Counted from the first letter of the stretch, positions 11,628-22,898 are shown. The stretch is 64,000 nucleotides of DNA from Xanthostigma xanthostigma (GCA_963575645.1 OY754476.1:744001-808000); one strand, 5' to 3'. Numbers and translations: made by a program. Notes: generated from the sequence alone by a model not told the origin.

Positions 11628-12223
11628 CTAGTGTGACCTGTGCGAATTATTCGCACTAAATAAGTATAATAATAATTATCACTTTACAAAATTATTTTTT
11701 AAATATGATTGCAGGTATTCAATTCGTTTCCAATTTTGCACACTGCTTATAACGTTCTTCTTTTTGTTGTATTACAATATGAAGCTCAGATGACAGATCG
11801 AAGAAATATTTTACTAAAATTATCATATAGAGGCGCAAGTAGCAAAAGCGTTGAGCTAAGCCGTCAGATGGCATTATGCAGCATTGCTGTGATGTTTTTC
11901 AGCGTTGCTCGCTGTTTCAAAATTAAAGCCGTAAGATGGCAGTATGCAGTATTGTGTCTGTTGTATTACAATATGAAGGTCAGATGACAGATCGAAGTGT
12001 TGACGTTGTTTCAAAATTAAAACCGTCCGATGACAGACGTTGTTCAGCGTTGCTGTATTTTAATTAATTTACAAAAACAAAAGCAATAATTATTTTTTAG
12101 TTGTCGATGTCAGTAGAGCAAGCAATTATCTATAAAATGATATAAAATTTATGTGGAGAAATTGTGAGGTTTTTATAAAAAGGGAGGCAAGCATCTTTAA
12201 CCTTAGCGTATTAATATATATGA
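11628..12223 (-). mobile_element. Non-autonomous Helitron, copy 4
   Basis: Minus-strand reading: TC start near 12223 and 3' CTAG at 11628 preceded (plus strand) by A. The palindromic hairpin GTGCGAATTATTCGCAC sits 10 bases inside the end. It aligns along its whole length with 5885-6472. The outer boundary could be 12223 or 12226 because ATC is repeated there. Confidence 0.82.
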
Positions 12224-12226
12224 TGA

Positions 12227-13490
12227 TATGTCAGCAGTATTTTGATTTAGAAACCTAAAAATTAGTTGGCTCGTGCAAATTTAGTTGTTAATAACTTAAA
12301 ATAAATATTTCTGTGTAGATTGTGGATAAGGCCAACAACGATTTCTGTTAATATCTCAGTAACAGCTGAAAATCGGGCGTTTTGAAACTATGTATAAAGT
12401 TACGACCATATCTTTTGAACCACTTTGTATATTATGTAGAATTGTATTTCAATAAAACAATAGAACGTGAAAGTTAGCAAAGTATACTATAGGTAAGTAC
12501 ATAATTATTATTGAAATACAAGTAAAAAGAGGTCTATTGATAGATGAATAACGATGAGAAAAAAACACATTTTTACTAATTACATCTTGCATTATTTACA
12601 AAACCAATAGATACAAAAATGAAAGTACCTCTGTACTTTTATTTTTACACGAATAAGAAAACGGACAAAGTCAAATAAAAATATTATTACAAGACTATTC
12701 AAATTTCATAATCTACACAAGCTACTTTGTAATATGATAATAAATCATAGTTAACTAGATCTATAAAGTGTAAAATTGTTTTTGACACATAAATAACACG
12801 TCCATCAAAATAAATTTATTAGAAAAAGTTACTTTCAAGACATCTCTTTATTATAAAACGGATAATTAAAAGTGTGTTCTGAAATGATCTAACATTGAAT
12901 GCTTCATTTTTTTTACGGTTGCAACAATGTTAAAAAATCTCAACTCTGCCACCCAGTTTTATAGTAATGCTGACATGAAGTTTCCTAGATTCCGCAAACA
13001 ATGGTTAAATATAAAACTATTTCTTTGAAATTTAATTATTGAGAGGCAAAGCCTGATATTTTATGTGTGTTGGGGCCATATTAACCAGACAATAATATTT
13101 ATTCCGTTGATTTGTTCTCCTTGTGAATGTAAAAAGCGCAAAGATGTGACTAAACTAAACGCAAATGTGATCTACAAATGTACCTCCAGCTTTACACCTC
13201 CGGAATGAAGAAGAATGAGAAAGCGGAGAGTGCGAGTCGCAGAGGTACAGCTGGACAAGAGGCGAGAGGTTTCTAAGCACTAAACGGAAATAAAACATCA
13301 CTAGGCATGTTGCCTTGAAACCATGATTATACACACACACCAAAACACACACGCGTAAGGTACAAAACGCGTGTCGTAGAATATATGCAATAAGAGGTTG
13401 AGGCAGTGAGGGGCGATTTATCTTGTAAATTGAAACAGAGGTTGAGATATTAAGTACATTGCACACAGAGTCACATTAACACCTAACATT
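12227..13490. other. No gene recognised
   Basis: AT-rich spacer. The segment 13140-13470 is clearly less AT-rich and has a 103-codon minus-strand open frame, but that frame shows no domain signature. Confidence 0.4.
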
Positions 13491-13567
13491 GTATGTATGT
13501 ATGTATGTATGTATGTATGTATGTATGTATGTATGTATGTATGTAGGTATGTATGTATGTATGTATG
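13491..13567. repeat. TATG microsatellite
   Basis: About 19 tandem tetranucleotides (GTAT/ATGT) with a single interruption, GTAGGTAT. Confidence 0.97.
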
Positions 13568-14330
13568 AGCCAGCTACCCACTAAATTAGAATAATTCATG
13601 ACACAATTTGTGGGAAAGTACTTTATGCGCTATTTATGCCATGAACTTCACAACAAACAAAACACCGACTTCTGGGCATTTTCAAATCGACAGTTACAGT
13701 GCAAAACTTCGTATGTAAGTAATTTTTTTATGCATAGATCACGTCTAATGTTTATGTAAAATATACATTGCGGTATATAATCCGGTCGGTATAAATAATT
13801 ACTGGTAAATATTAATAATTACCTAGTAAAAGTGATCAACCTGTACTTATTACATTTACCGGTATTTATTAATAATTTCTAATATAAAGTTTGGCTGATG
13901 TAATAAAAATCGGATGGTGTTTGAGTTACTTAGTAATAATCATTAGCATTCTGGCGAAAAAATAAATAAACAATATGATATATTATCAATTAAAAAAAGA
14001 GTTTTTTTTATTTGAATTTTTAAATGTCAAACAAGAATCGTTAACTTTAAAAATAGAGTTAAAAGCAGGATCACAGTGATATCAGACATTTTTCACCAAA
14101 GCAAACAGAAAAATGCACAGTTACATTAGTACAACTGTACATATGTAATCATGTCAGTGGTTCTTGTATACGACTACCTTTGCTTAATTCTCATGACCAT
14201 TACAGTCCTTAATGAGTACCCAATGGCTTCCACTTTTCGACACATTACAAACAGTTCTGTATAGCCCATCTTTTATGCTATAATGTTATAGTACATTATG
14301 CAGTCCCTTTAAAAAATCTTTTAAAAAAAA
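13568..14330. other. No gene recognised
   Basis: AT-rich spacer; nothing identified. Confidence 0.5.
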
Positions 14331-14545
14331 ATTGGTTGTCTGTAAAGTCGGTTTACGGACGATAGTTTTACGTGATAACGTATTCCGTAATACATAACCT
14401 AAATTTTAGTAGCTGTCAAACTTGGGCCGAAGCATACTGCGCTCTCGCTTGCACGCACAGGGTCAGGCAGAACGTTAGGAACGTTACACTTTTTCGTGCG
14501 TGCAGCTGGTGTTTCATCAATTTATAAGACGTTATCACGTCAAAA
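14331..14545 (+). mobile_element. MITE family A, copy 1 (tandem pair)
   Basis: Starts ATTGGTTGTCTGTAAAGTCG, contains a 5' hairpin (GTCTGTAAA/TTTACGGAC) and then TTACGTGATAACGT. It ends with the inverse motif ACGTTATCACGTCAAAA. The family has at least four other copies in this window. No duplication could be assigned because the next copy starts in the same bases. Confidence 0.7.
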
Positions 14546-14730
14546 ATTGGTTGTCTGTAAAGTCGGTTTACGGACGATAGTTTTACGTGATAACGTATTC
14601 CGCTCGAATATCATATTTAATAATACATTACTGCGCTCTCGCTTGCACGCGTAGAGTCAGGCGGAACGTTACACTTTTTCATGCGTGCAGCTGGTGTTTC
14701 ATCAATTTATAAGACGTTATCACGTCAAAA
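14546..14730 (+). mobile_element. MITE family A, copy 2 (tandem pair)
   Basis: Head-to-tail continuation of the preceding copy: the terminal CGTCAAAA runs straight into ATTGGTTGTCTG. This copy keeps the GCTCGAATATCATATTTAA block lost from copy 1 and lacks part of the centre. Confidence 0.7.
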
Positions 14731-14842
14731 TAATAATCTTAAATTAATTTCTAGCTATTTTTCAAAAGAATCGGTCAAGTGCGAATTCCGTTTGTGCACA
14801 AAGGGTCCCGTACTTTCAGCTACTATATCGCATTCACTAAGT

Positions 14843-15166
14843 ATAATACGCGCCACGGATCTAAATGGTTCTGAAGTTAGTCACAAACAGCGTCGCAAAG
14901 GCACATTTTAGAGCCGTTGTGACTCCCACCACATCCCAGCTACTTGCACGGAACGTGCGCTCGTCGGTGATTGGCCGTGATCGCTCGTTGCCTTTGTCAT
15001 TGTCGCTTTCCTGCTTTAAAGTACAGTCGAGTACGCTATTGTCAAGTTGTTATTGCTATTTTAGTTTTGTTGAGTTGCGAGTTTGTAGTTTTCAACAGAC
15101 TGTACAAGCGTAAGCCCGCATTCGCATCTAACTTCCGAGCCTTTTAGATTCGTAGCGCGTATTATA
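14843..15166 (+). mobile_element. MITE family B, copy 1
   Basis: Terminal inverted repeats ATAATACGCGCCACGGATCT and the mirrored AGATTCGTAGCGCGTATTAT bound 324 bp, with TATA at both edges. Aligns with 27997-28323 and 53043-53311 in the opposite orientation. The GC-richer interior holds a CGGTGATTGGC segment and generates open frames that do not look like genes. Confidence 0.75.
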
Positions 15167-15599
15167 ACATCTGGAGCGATTTTGCTTAAACGTATTGGTT
15201 GTTATGTTGTTAAAGTGAATATTACATAGTCTATCTAATTTTGTTTCTAACTAATGTGTGTCAGTGGTCAGAATACAAAATAAAATCACTACAGTTGTAT
15301 TGTACTGTGTCACGCATTTTTTAATAATGAACTGGGAATGGAAGTTGGGCTTGCAAGTAAAGTCTATGCTCCAGTAATAGCTAGAGGCTATATCATTGTA
15401 GCATTATGGTTATGACATATTCTATGAGGATGAAAATTTCTCTTGTTTCGCATTTATGTTTTTGTTGTTGATTACGAAAATGCTGTTTGGACTTGAGAGT
15501 CGGTAGGGAAAGACAATAACGAATAACTACATGAACACTTTTATTGTAAGGGAAATTTACGGAACACTATATACAAAAAGTTGTATGGATATTCGAATA
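15167..15599. other. No gene recognised
   Basis: AT-rich spacer; nothing identified. Confidence 0.5.
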
Positions 15600-15612
15600 C
15601 TTATATTTACAA

Positions 15613-16046
15613 ATCTTTGATTAACGTCTGAATAGAACTCTTCAAGTAAATAAATATATTATATATAAAATCTAATAAAAACTCTCTTAATGCTCAATTA
15701 GATACGGAAAATTTAAGTAATATTTATGATATTATTTTGAAATAATATTTTGTTTTTTCAAATATTTTTTTCTTTATGGGTACTTTGATATCCATGACTA
15801 CGGTTTATAAATTTTGTTTGTTATTAATTTTTCATTATTTTTTAATCTTTCAAACTTTCTATTTTACGTACAATCGATTAGTTAATAAATAACTTAATAT
15901 TATTATTTTTTATATTTTTTAGATATTTCTGAAGAAGATCCAAATCCGGATCGAAACGTCATCTTGTGTTATATTGATTTGTAATTTTATCCTCTTTTGT
16001 CAATATATCATTCGGTCTGAGAAAAATTGGTCGACAATTTTATTTG
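15613..16046 (+). mobile_element. Penelope-like unit with 13-bp target duplication
   Basis: Flanked by CTTATATTTACAA at 15600-15612 and 16047-16059. It starts with the inverted tail ATCTTTGATTAACGTCTG, then AT-rich sequence, the hammerhead-like motif at 15929-15960 (CTGAAGA, GATCC/GGATC, GAAACGTC), and ends in AAAATTGGTCGACAATTTTA. A long duplication and an inverted terminal piece fit the habits of Penelope-like retroelements. No reverse transcriptase is present. Confidence 0.6.
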
Positions 16047-16112
16047 CTTATATTTACAACTTAAAAACTAGTTGTCATATTTACAGAAAGACAAACAAAA
16101 GATATAGTTCAA

Positions 16113-16774
16113 ATCTTTGATTAACGTCTGAATAGAACTCTTCAAATAAATAAAATAGTCGACCAATTTTTCAGACCATATATTGACAAAAATTATATAA
16201 TAATGTCATCCAAATTGTTATTTTGATTTATATTTTTATATAATTTTTGTCAATATATGGTTTGAAAAAAATTGGTCGACTATCATATATATTAGTACGC
16301 TAAGGTTTAAGATGTTTGCCTCCCTTTTTAGAAAAAACCACACAATTTCTCCACATAAATTATATATCATTTTACAGATAATTGCTTGCTCTACTGACAT
16401 CGACAACTAAAAAATGTATTATTGCTATTGTTTTTGAAAATTAATTAAATTAATTAAACTCTGAACAACGTCTGCCATCTGACGGCGTAACGTTAACACT
16501 TCGATCTGTCATCTGACCATCATATTGTAAATACTGCATACTGCCATCTGACGGGCAACGCTGAACAACGCTTTTGCTACTTGCGCCTCTATATGACAAT
16601 TTGAGTAAAATATTTCTTTTACAACAAAAAGAAGAACGTTATAAGCAGTGTGCAAAATTAGAAACGAATTGAATACCTGCAGTCATATTTAAAAAATAAT
16701 TTTGTGATAATTATTATACTTATTTAGTGCGAATAATTCGCACAGGTCACGCTAGTTTTATTTATTTGAACATA
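16113..16774. mobile_element. Inverted Penelope-like unit split by a Helitron
   Basis: Left arm 16113-16195 and right arm 16200-16282 plus 16756-16771 are mirror images (AATAGTCGACCAATTTTT... against AAAAATTGGTCGACTA + TTTTATTTATTTGAA). ATATAGTTC occurs just outside each edge (16102-16110 and 16775-16783) and may be the target duplication. The Helitron at 16283-16755 sits inside the right arm. Confidence 0.6.
16283..16755 (+). mobile_element. Non-autonomous Helitron, copy 3, with empty site visible
   Basis: Starts TCATATATATTAG after A16282 and ends GTCACGCTAG before T16756, with the GTGCGAATAATTCGCAC hairpin just inside. Joining the bases on either side restores the arm of the host repeat exactly, which confirms both ends and the absence of a target duplication. 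It is shorter (473 bp) than its relatives owing to internal loss. Confidence 0.9.
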
Positions 16775-17021
16775 ATATAGTTCTCAATATGAAATGAATA
16801 TCTCATCAAAACCATTTCATGTAAAAAATGTAGCCAAGTTTCGCGTCCCGCACTAAAGACATTTTGAAAAAATAGATACAAAAAATAGGAGCCTTTAAGG
16901 GCCGCCTCGCAGATGTGAAACACAAGTTTAAGCTTGGCAAATGCAACTTCAAGTTACAAAACCTATGGACACTCTGCAAACATTTCTTATGAACACTGCA
17001 GCTTTAATTACTACCAGCGCC

Positions 17022-17289
17022 CAGTCCTGGATTTATAAATAGGCCGTATAGGCCGCGGCCTAGGGGCGGCAGATTTCAGAGGAGGGTCACTTGAGTTCAG
17101 AGGACTATTAAATAGTCCCGTAAAAAATTGTATATCTTGTTTCTTTTTTACACTCTTTCTTAATGACTAATTCATTCATTTATTTAACTTTAAGACTACA
17201 AATGAAAAATTATTATTTTGGAAAGGTATGTACATGGGGCGGCGGAAATAAAGTGGCCTACACTCATAAAAAATATAAATCCGGCACTG
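17022..17289. mobile_element. hAT-type MITE
   Basis: Ends CAGTCCTGGATTTATA and CAGTGCCGGATTTATA (complemented), flanked by a perfect 8-bp duplication CCAGCGCC (17014-17021, 17290-17297). 268 bp, no coding sequence. Confidence 0.9.
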
Positions 17290-17338
17290 CCAGCGCCACT
17301 CAAGTGACTATATTCTAGTAACTAATAAATCTCAGTTA

Positions 17339-17771
17339 GGCCACTGCACACGAGGCTAGAAACGCAGCTAGATTCCTTGCTAGATTTGCCTACTAGTTTT
17401 CTAGCGCTGGTTTTCTTGATTGCTGTTAAGTGCTCGCTTCACACGAGCGTATTTTTCAAGCGTGTTTTGTGGATAAATCTGGTGCGCGCGCAGTGACAGT
17501 TCGAATATAAACACAGAGCAAAACGTGTCTGTTGTCTGGCAGAATGACGCCATGTGGGTGTACAAGTGCCCACGTGAAGATACTGCTTCCTGATTGGTTC
17601 TTGCTCACACCTAGCAACAAATCTACCAGGGAAAATAGCCCCTGTTCTAATTTTAAAACCTATCTTCTGAGCTAGCAAGGCAGCCCGCAGTGACGTCATT
17701 TCCAGCTTCGTACCCAACGTACCGGCTAGCAGAACTCCTAGCAGCGTTTCTAGCCTCGTGTGCAGCGGCCT
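17339..17771. mobile_element. PIF/Harbinger-type MITE, TTA duplication
   Basis: Inverted ends GGCCACTGCACACGAGGC and AGGCCGCTGCACACGAGGC (complemented) with TTA on both sides (17336-17338, 17772-17774). CTAG-rich subterminal sequence extends the similarity inwards. The same family recurs, inverted and enlarged, at 59557-60588. No transposase. Confidence 0.75.
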
Positions 17772-17774
17772 TTA

Positions 17775-18391
17775 GATGCCTTGTCAACAAAATCCATGTC
17801 ACAATGCAACGCATACACACAGCAAACGTTACTCGTCGTCTAACTAAAAAACTCAACTAGTAACTAAATTTCGCTCTGTTATCTAGATGTCACCTTCAAC
17901 TAAAGCCATGTTTAATAATTTTACGTTCATCCATTGTTTACTTTGCTATCATGTTGAGATGTACTTTATTTCTTTCATTTTGGGTCATCCCTTTAGAATG
18001 TCGTTGCAATATTGTCCAAATGAAAAAGCTATTTGTTTGAACTATGAACCTGATTCGCTTTGAAGCAAGATACGTATTCATTCATGGAACAAACACAATA
18101 CGTCACTACCGGTGGAAATTGTAAAGAGGAACTCGCCGTGAATTGAGAATTGAGGAACGGCTAGGCTAGGTACACAGTGAGGCCTGAGTGTACAGGCAGA
18201 CACAGTTACCATACGGAAACTCTATTTCAAAAGGTTCTATATATTTAAGATTTTCCGTTACACTCACGAATACAGGGTGATATTTCATGAATTTGTGCCA
18301 TCCTTGCTAAAAACTTGTGTATTTAACTCCTAAAATTTTTAATCAAAACGACTTTAATAGCTCACATATACCTATATTTAACGATTTAGGC
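17775..18391. other. No gene recognised
   Basis: Spacer of ordinary composition; nothing identified. Confidence 0.45.
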
Positions 18392-18540
18392 CAGGGGTCG
18401 GCAACCTTTTGAGACGGAAGAGTCAAAAGTTACAATTTACAAAATATCCCAGTTTTTTAACATGATAACTTATAAAAAAGGCTCATTAAAAAGAGATTAT
18501 ATTTTACACTACGCATACAGACGTAAAACTAGTATAATTG
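18392..18540 (+). mobile_element. Solo hAT-like left end
   Basis: CAGGGGTCGGCAACCTTTTG at 18392 matches the typical hAT terminus CAGGGGTCGGCAACC. No matching right end is found nearby, so only a fragment remains. Confidence 0.45.
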
Positions 18541-18547
18541 TAAAAAA

Positions 18548-19528
18548 ATTGGTTGTCTGTAAAGTCGGTTTACGGACGATAGTTTTACGTGATAACGTAT
18601 TCCGTAATACATAACCTAAATTTATATAATAATTATAATAATTCGAATCTATGATATTGCATCTTTCGCTTCAAATTTAGGTAAATTTTATTAAGTAGAA
18701 TAATAAAACACTATAAAAAGTATACTATTATTATATAAAAAACAACTATGGCATGTATCTCTTTTGCGCATGCGCCGATTTTCCCCAAAAAATTTACAAA
18801 AATTTCTAGTAAAAATAGATAGAGTAAAAACCGTTTTAAAAACTATATTATTATTATATAAAACATCATTATAAGAGATATATTCTTTTACGCATGCGCC
18901 GATGTTCCCCAAAAACAATAAGCCACTTCATATTTGCATATCAAACATCCTCCCAAAATTTTGTTTCAATCCGCTTATCCTTGGTGTCGGAATGATAAGA
19001 AATGTCAAAAGTGACGTTTGCAACTGTCAAAGTGTTATGTTCTAATAATAATTAGTTATTCCAATACTTAACTTAGAAGGCGTTGCATTTCACAAAATAC
19101 TAATGTCAAAAAATTGAATTAAACATTAGAAATGCAGCCGTTTTCATGTTAAGACAAGACATACGTTATCGTCTAATTTCCATGTACGGCAAACAAAGAC
19201 GACCGACCGCGTCGCGCCATGCATTAGACAACATTGCATTTATACAGCTATTTTTCTATATAAATTTGTATAAAAAAACTGTTTAGGGAAATTCTGTTAT
19301 ACGAAATCTATGTAAAATGTTCTCCTCTTTCGTTTAAGACTGGTTTCAAACCGATCTGATTTAAATTGAGCGAGAAATTAGCAAAAAGCACGCACAGGGT
19401 CAGGCGGAACGTTACGCGTTAGGAACGTTACGCGTTAGGAACGTTACACTTTTTCGTGCATGCAGCCGGTGTTTTATCAATTTATAAGATTGGTGATTCA
19501 TCAATTTATAAGACGTTATCACGTCAAA
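18548..19528 (+). mobile_element. MITE family A, copy 3, interrupted
   Basis: The first 80 bases (hairpin and TTACGTGATAACGT) are at 18548-18630; the second half (CACGCACAGGGTCAGGCGG to ACGTTATCACGTCAAAA) is at 19389-19528. About 760 bp between them is absent from the other copies. The right half carries short internal duplications (CGTTAGGAACGTTA; ATCAATTTATAAGA). The middle could be an insertion or belong to a longer parental element. Confidence 0.6.
18717..18922. repeat. Two imperfect direct repeats of about 80 bp
   Basis: TACTATTATTATATAAAAAA...GCGCATGCGCCGATTTTCCCC is repeated as TATATTATTATTATATAAAA...ACGCATGCGCCGATGTTCCCC. Both lie in the insert that splits the surrounding MITE. Confidence 0.6.
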
Positions 19529-19548
19529 AAACAAAAACAAAAAAAATA

Positions 19549-19622
19549 TGGTACCAATTGCCGAGATTGAACTTGCGACCTATAGGTTACGAGGCAGCCA
19601 ATCTACCTCGCCGCCACCTTTC
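19549..19622 (-). repeat. tRNA-like fragment, probable SINE relic
   Basis: On the minus strand, a CTCGTAACCTATAGG segment (anticodon-arm-like) is followed by GGTCGCAAGTTCAATCTCGG, which resembles a T arm with a degraded B box. The D-arm side is poorly conserved. A functional tRNA is unlikely. Confidence 0.35.
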
Positions 19623-20457
19623 TATTAAGGTTTCTACTGCCGATTTTTTCAGTATACGGTATACTTATACTGCAGCTTTTCCTTACATTTTTAATCTATT
19701 TTATCACACTATACAAAAAAAAAAACATATTATAGTATCTTCAAAGTGAGACACCATTTTAATAGCGAGCCTTAAAAAGTAAATTATATTATAATATTAT
19801 TATTAGTTTAAAATAATAAATGCTTATAGCCCCTTTCAACAACACCAATTCATTTTCAAAAGTGTATTAAGTTACCATCAACGTTAGCGGAAAGTGCATT
19901 AAATTGGTTTAAAATTAATGCAACAAAAACATTTAGAACGTTTTTAATTTATATTAAAATTATCTTTTGATTTCGGGTACTTTTTCTTAAACACATTGTA
20001 TATAAAGTGTGCTCATTTTAACTTAAAACCCTCTTTGTTTTATTTATGAGGATTAAAAACATTCAATTCAGAGCATCAACATTTATTTTCAATGTTAAAT
20101 ATTTTGTAATACCCAAAAGTGTGACGCCTCATTATCAGGTATTTCGATAACATAGCGTCGTTGTTTTCGCGTTGTTACAAAATACTGAACCTGTCTACAT
20201 TTATGTATTGTGTTGAACATTGGGATTTATACTACCCTACCGAAAATACGCGAACAAAAACATAAATAGTCCAAGAGCCGCCTGTCGGATTTCCTACGCA
20301 TCGAATACACAGACTGTCTGTGTGAGTTAGCATGACAAATATATTATGGAGTCTTAATTATTATTATTTTTATTTTAGCGAAAATCAAAAAATTAGGGCT
20401 TTCAAGGTGTTGTAGCAAAATGAACTATAGCATAGATTATATGAACACATCTACTCG
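19623..20457. other. No gene recognised
   Basis: AT-rich spacer; nothing identified. Confidence 0.5.
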
Positions 20458-20463
20458 TTGAAA

Positions 20464-21054
20464 CCATAGATATATATATATATATTTAATAGATTGCGGA
20501 TACACTAGCGCCTCCTGTACCTTTTAGAAGCCATTTTGTACGTGGAAAACGCCGTGAACAGTGCGCGAGATTCAAAAATATTAATTATTTTATAATTTGA
20601 TTTTATTGAGAAAAACAACAAAACTCACAGTAAACAGTGATATTTTGCTCCAAAACCTATTTTTAGACTAAAACGTTTCAAAAATTACAAAATTGAGCAT
20701 AAATATAATGTAAAAGCTTAGAACATTTTACATTGTGAATTTGGCATCAAGGTTGACAAGCATTGATGCCAATCTGACAATGTAAAATGTTCTAAGCTTT
20801 TACATTATATTTATGCTCAATTTTGTAATTTTTGAAACGTTTCAATATAAAAATAGGTTTTGGAGCGAAATACCACTGTTTACTGCGAGTTTTGTTGTTT
20901 TTTTCAATAAAATCAAATTATAAAATAATTAATATTTTTGAATCTCGTGCGCTTTTTACGGCGTTTTCCACGTACAAAATGGCTTCTAATTGGAACCATT
21001 CCGCACAATGCTCAAGGATAGGCATCCGCTATCTATTAATATATATATCTATGG
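20464..21054. mobile_element. 591-bp foldback element with 6-bp target duplication
   Basis: The two halves are inverted copies of each other around a centre at about 20760, where TTGGCATCAA and TTGATGCCAA form an inner stem. Termini are CCATAGATATATAT and its complement. TTGAAA flanks both sides (20458-20463, 21055-21060). The arms match closely except for about 40 bases near the outer ends. No coding sequence is evident; an open frame in the right half is only a read-through. Confidence 0.85.
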
Positions 21055-21060
21055 TTGAAA

Positions 21061-22688
21061 TCGACATTTTGACGTCAACTTTTATGTGTTCGATGACACA
21101 AGAAAAAAAAATTTGAGCTACCAAGGGATTGTGGCAGGATGTAGGTACTCTGGCACACCATGATGATATTAAAGCACACGTTGAGGTCAAAAATTTAACA
21201 ATCCTATATTGACAAATGCGTGTGTAATGGCTTTTAAGGCAGGGAACTGTACTGCATACTTTATAGAGATACACAGTGGTTATTCACAGGGTATTATTTT
21301 CAATGGCAGTAAGCCAAACCGAGCTAACTGCCGTATCACAATAACCTATTGTCTTTTGAAATTAAAGTGCCTAGGCTAGGTCCCATGCACCCTAATACTA
21401 TACTTATTATATTGGTACAGTATGATACAAAAATCTTTCTCTATTTTTAAAACGATTCACTGATGAACTAGACAAAAAATTGATCAGTCAAAATTATTAA
21501 TCTCTATAATTTTATATTAGCAGGAATATATTATAATTTTATGTGTTCGGTTAAATTTTGTTGACACAAACACTTAATTTTATCTAGTCTGTAAATAAAA
21601 AAACAGTTGTGTGGTTTTAAGAAACCACGACGCAACTGAAACTTTTATTGGATTGTAGGCGTTGGATTGTAGACACTTATCCATCACGACCAATTATAAA
21701 CAACAATATTCACATGAATACACGAATAAAAACATGTAAACACTGTACAGCACTTGCCCGCATGACAGACTGACTTTGTGTTATACATACTTCACGGTCA
21801 GCTGATGCTAACCATGGGCGCCGCCATATTGGCCTTGGCTGCTCTACCGAGCGCCTACTCCGAACGCCTTTCACTTTATACTCCTACTCTGCGGCCGCCT
21901 GTAATGCGACATGCAACAGACGGCCAGAAAAATTCGGGGCGATAGAATAAAAGTTTCACTTTAAAAAACCTGGCTTAAAGTGCTTTTTTAAAGTTGACGT
22001 ACATAACAAACGAAATGGCAGAATGATAAATAAGCTAAAGGTGTTTTTACTAGTTCAGTGAACCGTACAATTCTTTGTCTAATTGTTTTTACGTTATGGA
22101 ATTTTAACGGAACGAAATTTCATAGGCTTACTCACACAAATCAGAACTTTATTTTGGCAACAACACTGTCGCAGCTCACAGGGTGGAGGGTCGGTGTTAT
22201 TACGAATTTCGTTTTGATGCTTTGACTCAAAAGTAAATAAAACAACTATATTATCGTTCTGGTAACAATTAAAGGACCTAACAGCCTCAAACGCCAAACA
22301 GACAATTTAATCTCATTATTTTGACGATAGTTTGTTACTAGACCATTTGTTTCGTTTAAGATGATCAGCGGTAAGACTAAAACCAAGCTTTGCACAGTAG
22401 TTTTTGACCGATGGTTCAAGATAAAGGCAGCAGGTTAAAAACAGAAAGTTACTTTTAGATCGGATGTATAATCGGTAGGAGGAGGCTTTAACAGAAGGAT
22501 TTCAATTCTCGGATTACCACGTCTTTTGTATTCAATTGTACATTTTGTCTATGTCGGTACTACGTCATGTGTACTGAACCTAATTCATTCCAAAAGCAAA
22601 GTCAATTACCATTTAGAACAAATATATAATTATTATGCTTTATACCAACCTTTATCAATGACATTTGGACATGAACATCACATTTCCA
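21061..22688. other. No gene recognised
   Basis: Spacer. A small hairpin lies at 21605-21639 (CAGTTG...TGGTTT/AAACCA...CAACTG). The block 21780-21930 is GC-richer but has no usable frame. Confidence 0.45.
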
Positions 22689-22829
22689 AGCGTAGCAGGG
22701 CAAAAAATTCCCTTCACTTTATGTTTCGGTATCAAGTTTCATCAAAATCGGTCTACTCCGGAATTACTGGATCGATTTTGATGAAACTTCATGTCGAAAC
22801 TTAAAGTGAATTTTTTATCCTACTACGCT
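22689..22829. repeat. Inverted repeat hairpin, MITE-like
   Basis: AGCGTAGCAGGGCAAAAAAT to AAGTTTCATCAAAATCG is mirrored by CGATTTTGATGAAACTT to ATCCTACTACGCT. Arms are about 60 bases with a short loop around CTCCGGAATTACTGG. Confidence 0.65.
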
Positions 22830-22898
22830 CGAAAAGACGACGGTCTAAATCTAATATCTATATTTACAGGAATGACGTCAATGGTCTAGAAACTAGAT

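Noticed and set aside
13155-13466. 103-codon minus-strand frame in GC-richer DNA
   Set aside because: No recognisable domain, no splice context and no support besides composition. Left as spacer.
14681-15113. Two overlapping plus-strand frames as genes
   Set aside because: They bridge the end of one MITE and the body of another, and similar frames appear in other MITE copies.
17439-17856. GC-richer minus-strand frames as host exons
   Set aside because: They lie within the Harbinger-type MITE at 17339-17771, whose related copy at 59557 gives similar spurious frames.
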